A stretch of 64,000 nucleotides of DNA, from the NCBI RefSeq assembly GCF_019400745.1, contig NZ_WJIB01000013.1, positions 62,001-126,000 on the forward strand. The letters run 5' to 3'. Each line of letters begins with the position of its first letter. Within the stretch, counting starts at the first letter, position 1. The stretch comes from Cohnella sp. CFH 77786 (lineage in GTDB: Bacteria; Bacillota; Bacilli; Paenibacillales; Paenibacillaceae). The translations under genes and the position numbers were made by a program. Below the pieces are notes generated by a model. It searched no databases. It worked only from the letters and a program-made list of their open reading frames with translations, and was not told where the DNA came from. Positions 60,663 through 64,000 of the stretch are shown here, in pieces.

Positions 60663-61436
60663 TCAAGCCTCCCTTCCGACGCGGATCCAAGGACGGCCGT
60701 CCACCCAATCCACGGCCAAGGGAAGTTCGTACGCTTCGCGGAGGAGCTCAGGCGAAAGCACTTCCCGTTTCGGTCCTTGCGCGGCCATCCGGCCATCGGC
60801 CATAAGCGCGACGTGGGTGAACAGCGGAACGATTTCCTCGATATGGTGCGTTACATAAAGCATGGACATTTCGGGAGAAACCAATCCCGCTAGCGTCTCG
60901 AGAAACTTCTCGCGCTCGAACAGATCGAGTCCCGCGCACGGCTCGTCCAGAATGAGCAGCTCGGGAGACGCCATCATCGTCCGGGCGAGCAGCACTTTCT
61001 TGCGCTCTCCCTGAGACAGCGTTCCGAACGGCTGGCCCGCGGCAGCCAGCAGTCCGGTGCGTTCCAATTCGCGCAGCGCCCGCTCCCTCACTTCCGCGGG
61101 GACCTCCTCGTATAAGCGAAGGTACGCGAACGCCCCACCCGCGACGATTTCCCAGACGGGATCCCGCAACGTGAACTTCTCGATCAGCGACGGGCTGATG
61201 TAGCCGATTTTCTTGCGGACTTCCCTCAAATCCACGGTGCCGTAGCGGTTGCCCAGCACGTCCACCGTTCCGGTCGTCGGAAACAGGTAACCTGCGATCA
61301 TCTCCAGGACGGTCGTTTTGCCGCATCCGTTGCGGCCGAGCAGCGTCCAGTTCTCGCCTTTCCCGATATGCAGGTCGACGCCGCGGAGGATGTCCTTGTC
61401 CCCGCGGCGCAAAGTCAATCGTTCCAAATGGATCAT
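60663..61436 (-). CDS. ABC transporter ATP-binding protein (YlmA-like)
   Basis: A 257-residue ATPase: Walker A LGRNGCGKTTVLEM, signature LSQGERKKVLLART, Walker B LLILDEPCAGLD and switch YVTHHIEEI. The LSQGE signature and lack of any membrane partner fit the YlmA/ModF-like single-cassette group of uncertain function. Its ATG overlaps the thioredoxin stop (ATGA). Confidence 0.88.
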   Translation of the reverse strand: MIHLERLTLRRGDKDILRGVDLHIGKGENWTLLGRNGCGKTTVLEMIAGYLFPTTGTVDVLGNRYGTVDLREVRKKIGYISPSLIEKFTLRDPVWEIVAGGAFAYLRLYEEVPAEVRERALRELERTGLLAAAGQPFGTLSQGERKKVLLARTMMASPELLILDEPCAGLDLFEREKFLETLAGLVSPEMSMLYVTHHIEEIVPLFTHVALMADGRMAAQGPKREVLSPELLREAYELPLAVDWVDGRPWIRVGREA

Positions 61437-61768
61437 GGCAGTTTGGTCCTCCCCCGTAAATCCGCCGATCGCAAACGTTCTAGCAATTCCGTGACCGACC
61501 CGAAGCGGTAGTGTTTCCGGACGCCTCCGTCCGGCCGTTTGATCAGCAGGCACGGCACGCTTTCGATCCGGAACGTCTGCGCGAGGTCCGGCATGATGTT
61601 CAAATTCGCCGCGGCCAGCGGAAGCTCCGGCATCATTGCCTGGACGACCTCCATCATCCGCCGCGCCGCCTTGCAAGTCCCGCAAAGCGGCGTATGTACG
61701 AGTACGGCGAGCGGTCCCGGCGCCGCCGTCCATTCCCTCCGCCATTCGGACGGTTCCCATTCACGCAC
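61433..61768 (-). CDS. Thioredoxin family protein
   Basis: About 111 residues with the redox motif PLCGTCKAARRM (CxxC as CGTC) and the cis-Pro in IESVPCLLIKRPDGG; an additional Cys follows the cis-Pro. GTG at 61768 is chosen because GGAGG is nine bases upstream; it overlaps the end of the cREC gene. The fold is a short thioredoxin without a signal peptide, so it is cytosolic. It probably reduces disulfides or supports its operon partners. Confidence 0.85.
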   Translation of the reverse strand: MREWEPSEWRREWTAAPGPLAVLVHTPLCGTCKAARRMMEVVQAMMPELPLAAANLNIMPDLAQTFRIESVPCLLIKRPDGGVRKHYRFGSVTELLERLRSADLRGRTKLP

Positions 61769-62111
61769 GGCGCCCATCCTCCGCGGCGGCCGCGGCTTGC
61801 AGGACATCCGCCGGCATCGGGCCGTCGTGCACGCTCACGCCGGCGGGAGCGGCCGCCCGAAGCTCGCGGGCCATATATTCCCTGCCCAGCTTGCTGGAGG
61901 AGTGAACGTAAATTTCCTTCGGGTACTTGCCGCTTACGATGATGCCGCGCACGACTTCCGAACCGTTCGGCTGTCCGTAGCCGAGATCGTAATCCAGCGA
62001 GAGAATGCCGACCTCGCACTCGGCCAGCAGCAGCAGGCACTCTTCCGCCGTCCGCGCGGCAACGAACCCCGGAGGACAAGGACGCAAATCGTCCAAAAAC
62101 ACGTTGATCAT
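61761..62111 (-). CDS. Cyclic-phosphate processing receiver (cREC) domain protein
   Basis: The 116-residue protein opens MINVFLDDLRPCPPGF and contains ILSLDYDLG and YVHSSSKLGREYMARE, the pattern I recall for the cREC family (receiver-like fold predicted to process cyclic nucleotide or RNA 2',3'-cyclic phosphates). Aspartates at DD and DYD would bind metal. It is translationally coupled to endonuclease IV (ATGA) and to the thioredoxin-like gene. The link to nucleic-acid repair is inferred from context only. Confidence 0.8.
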   Translation of the reverse strand: MINVFLDDLRPCPPGFVAARTAEECLLLLAECEVGILSLDYDLGYGQPNGSEVVRGIIVSGKYPKEIYVHSSSKLGREYMARELRAAAPAGVSVHDGPMPADVLQAAAAAEDGRRA

Positions 62112-62947
62112 GGGTCAGACTCCTCCCCCCAACGTTTCACTAAAGCCATTTGTTGCCGATGCGTGCCGTCTTCTTCGGCCGGAGTTTCCAGGATCAGAGG
62201 CACGCGCCGGATACCGGGCGCCGACAAGAGCTCGCGGAACCCTTCTTCCCCGATCCAGCCCTCCCCGATGGCGGCATGACGGTCCTTGCGCGAACCGGAA
62301 GGATAGCGGGAGTCGTTCAGATGCACAGCCTCCAGCGCGTCCCAATAGCCGAGCGATCCCGCCCGTTCCGCGAACGCCGTCCAGCCGCCGGGTTTCCACC
62401 CGCCGCTGGCGAACAGATGGCACGTATCGAGGCAGAACCCGATTTTGCCGGGGGAATCGCACAGGTTGCGGATCTGAACCAGCTCTTCCGGCGTCGTGCC
62501 GATGTCCCCGTGATCCCCCGCCAGATTTTCGAGCAGCACCTTTGCTTTTCCCGTCCACGCGGAAGTCACGGCGTTCAACCATTGAATGATATTCCGATAG
62601 CCCTGCAGCGGATCCTTGCCCTTGTAAACCCCGAAATGGACGACGACGCCGACCGAGCCGCACGCCTCCGCGATGTCCAAATCGTTCAGCGTCGACAACG
62701 CCATCTTCCGAGCCGCTTCCCCTTCCGCCGCGGGATTGACCGGATACGGGCCGTGGGCGACCGAGGTAACGCCGTTCGTCCGGCACCAGTCGGCGCAGGC
62801 TTCCGCGTCCCGACGGTCGAAGGCTTTGACGTTCAGGCTCCTCGGATTTTTGGGGAAATACTGAAACGCGTTTCCTCCCGTGGCGACGGCAACGCGGGCA
62901 GCGCCGCGATATCCGTCCCTCGTGCTGACGTGCGCTCCGATCCGCAT
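62108..62947 (-). CDS. nfo: Endonuclease IV
   Basis: A 279-residue AP endonuclease of the TIM-barrel family. Zinc ligands are seen in RIGAHVS, VVVHFGVYKG, VLLENLAG, LDTCHLFASG, VHLNDSRYPSGSRKDRHAAIGEG and LILETP. It cuts 5' to abasic sites produced by glycosylases such as MutM, encoded directly upstream. In Bacillus the orthologue is expressed in the forespore; no such promoter is visible here because the gene is internal to an operon. Confidence 0.94.
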   Translation of the reverse strand: MRIGAHVSTRDGYRGAARVAVATGGNAFQYFPKNPRSLNVKAFDRRDAEACADWCRTNGVTSVAHGPYPVNPAAEGEAARKMALSTLNDLDIAEACGSVGVVVHFGVYKGKDPLQGYRNIIQWLNAVTSAWTGKAKVLLENLAGDHGDIGTTPEELVQIRNLCDSPGKIGFCLDTCHLFASGGWKPGGWTAFAERAGSLGYWDALEAVHLNDSRYPSGSRKDRHAAIGEGWIGEEGFRELLSAPGIRRVPLILETPAEEDGTHRQQMALVKRWGEESDP

Positions 62948-62950
62948 GCG

Positions 62951-63769
62951 TTATCCCGACCTTTGGCAATGGGGACAGTAGAAGGCTTTGCGTCCGGAAA
63001 TTTCCCCTTTCACGACCTTCGTCCCGCAGCGGACGCAAGGCTCTCCTTCGCGGTCATAGACACGGCAGCGTGGGTCGAATCCGCCCGTCAGCTTGTCGTC
63101 CGGCGTAAGCGGGCGGTCCATGTAGCCTCCGTATTCGGCGGCCTCCTCCAGCACCCTCCTCATCGAAGCGAACAGCCGGTCCGAGGCTTCCCGATCCAAA
63201 GAAGGAACGGGGGTTTCCGGATGAATTCCCGATTCGAAACAAATCTCGTCGCTGTAGCAATTGCCGATGCCGGACACGAGCTTCTGGTCCGTCAAGGCCG
63301 GCTTCAGTTTGCCCCGTCTCGCCGACAACCGGCCGTAGAACGTTTCCGGCGTCAGCCGGGGGTCGAACGGATCCGGACCCAACTCTTTGAGCTGCTCCAG
63401 CACTTGTTTGGCGCTCAAACGATGCAAGTAGCCGAGCCTCAGTCCGCCGAAATACAGGTTCTCCCCGCCAGCGAATCCGAGAATGACTTGAAACTCGCCG
63501 TCCTCTTTCGGCCCCTCGGCGCCGTAAGCAAGCCAACCGCCGAGCATAAGATGGAGCAGCAGGCGATTGCCGTCGTCGAGGTGGAGGATCAGCTGCTTGC
63601 CCTTCCGCTCCACGAACAGGATTCGGCGGCCTGTCAGCGCGGCTCGGAACGTGTCTTCCGGCTCGTTAACCGACTTGGCGCGGTTCACCGCGACCCGGGT
63701 GATGATTTGGCCGCACAGCCGCTCGTTCAGCAGCTTGCGGTACGTTTCCATTTCCGGCCATTCCGGCAT
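62951..63769 (-). CDS. mutM: Formamidopyrimidine-DNA glycosylase (Fpg/Nei family)
   Basis: A 272-residue glycosylase. The N-terminal MPEWPEMETY supplies the catalytic Pro and Glu (Pro1 after Met removal). LVSGIGNCYSDEICF is the helix-two-turn-helix, and the C-terminal zinc finger is CVRCGTKV with CPHCQRSG. It removes 8-oxoguanine and related lesions and nicks the strand. AAGGGAAG precedes the ATG. The longer upstream frame is unsupported. It precedes nfo by three bases, a base-excision pair. Confidence 0.92.
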   Translation of the reverse strand: MPEWPEMETYRKLLNERLCGQIITRVAVNRAKSVNEPEDTFRAALTGRRILFVERKGKQLILHLDDGNRLLLHLMLGGWLAYGAEGPKEDGEFQVILGFAGGENLYFGGLRLGYLHRLSAKQVLEQLKELGPDPFDPRLTPETFYGRLSARRGKLKPALTDQKLVSGIGNCYSDEICFESGIHPETPVPSLDREASDRLFASMRRVLEEAAEYGGYMDRPLTPDDKLTGGFDPRCRVYDREGEPCVRCGTKVVKGEISGRKAFYCPHCQRSG

Positions 63770-63801
63770 GACGCTCTTCCCTTCGTATGTCTTGGCTGCG
63801 A

Positions 63802-64000
63802 TTACGGCAGCATGAATTCCAATTCGTCCAATCCGGCGCATACCGCGTCCGGGAAGACGCCGGCCGACCGGCACCGCGCCTCCCAATCCCCGGCCGAGCA
63901 CAGGCCGGTCAAGGTCAGAACGGAGGGGCAACCGACCCGGACGGCAGCCGCGATATCCGTAGCGGGATTGTCGCCGACGACCCAGGCTTCCTCCGGGCGA
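63802..64000 (-). CDS. HAD superfamily hydrolase (partial, N-terminus outside window)
   Basis: The last 65 or so residues of a HAD phosphatase enter from the right edge. WVVGDNPATDIAAAVRVGCPSVL is motif III/IV with its Asp pair, followed by TLTGLCSAGDWEA. This resembles HAD-IIA (NagD/4-nitrophenylphosphatase) C-termini. It ends 32 bases before mutM and probably belongs to the same operon. Substrate not readable. Confidence 0.78.
   Translation of the reverse strand, partial: RPEEAWVVGDNPATDIAAAVRVGCPSVLTLTGLCSAGDWEARCRSAGVFPDAVCAGLDELEFMLP

Overview
The window reads as a chromosomal segment from a high-GC, endospore-forming member of the Firmicutes, most likely Paenibacillaceae (Cohnella/Paenibacillus-like). 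The evidence is a Ger-type germinant receptor operon behind a forespore-type (SigG) promoter, Bacillus-type double LexA boxes, strong AGGAGG ribosome binding sites, many ATGA/GTGA stop-start overlaps, and DUF3052, DUF2935 and cREC families. The species is inferred from gene content only. No rRNA, tRNA, CRISPR array or prophage was seen.

Layout. 1-3.3 kb: partial epimerase, an ABC-F ATPase, a DUF3052 protein and an unknown. 3.3-10.8 kb: a MacAB-like exporter operon running left into an ECF sigma factor and a membrane metallophosphoesterase, divergent from an OmpR-type two-component system. An operator of 11-bp-phased half-sites lies between them. 10.9-17.5 kb: GNAT, germination operon in the order B-A-C, DUF2935, a 47-bp tandem repeat, and a His-rich CobW GTPase. 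17.6-19.0 kb: an IS1595-like element whose transposase-like gene has a double-LexA promoter and apparently lacks the usual catalytic acids. 19.2-30.3 kb: aldo/keto reductase, YbjQ, TPR protein, unknowns, a two-gene 2-oxoacid:ferredoxin oxidoreductase, YdjC-family deacetylase, MOSC protein and an orphan ABC ATPase. 30.4-33.2 kb: a second double-LexA promoter driving a 76-residue unknown, a small antisense gene, a HAD phosphatase and a membrane-anchored glucosaminidase-like protein.

33.3-46.7 kb: orphan gltD, dfrA, an ECF sigma/anti-sigma pair downstream of two secreted cupredoxin proteins (one a multi-domain fusion), thyA with an AlkA-type glycosylase, an acyl-CoA thioesterase, and the complete pdhA-pdhB-pdhC-lpdA operon. 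46.9-54.2 kb: esterase, LMW phosphatase and TRIC-type channel, thiN, PhnP-like hydrolase, two GNAT proteins, a nitrilase-family amidase and an SGNH esterase. 54.2-59.2 kb: a leftward run of Ser/Thr kinase (with a MinD-like tail lacking a Walker A), chromate transporter ChrA, OmpR-type regulator and histidine kinase. 59.3-64 kb: a tandem repeat, then a tight operon of HAD phosphatase, MutM, endonuclease IV, cREC protein, thioredoxin-like protein, ABC ATPase and an RlmM-like methyltransferase.

Functional threads. Pyruvate can be oxidised by PDH or by a ferredoxin-linked enzyme, and thiN supplies the thiamine diphosphate both use. dfrA and thyA serve folate/dTMP. MutM, Nfo and AlkA are three base-excision repair activities. 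The most unusual items are two near-identical SOS-type promoters on uncharacterised genes, the phased divergent operator, the cupredoxin/ECF cluster, and the kinase-chrA-two-component cluster.
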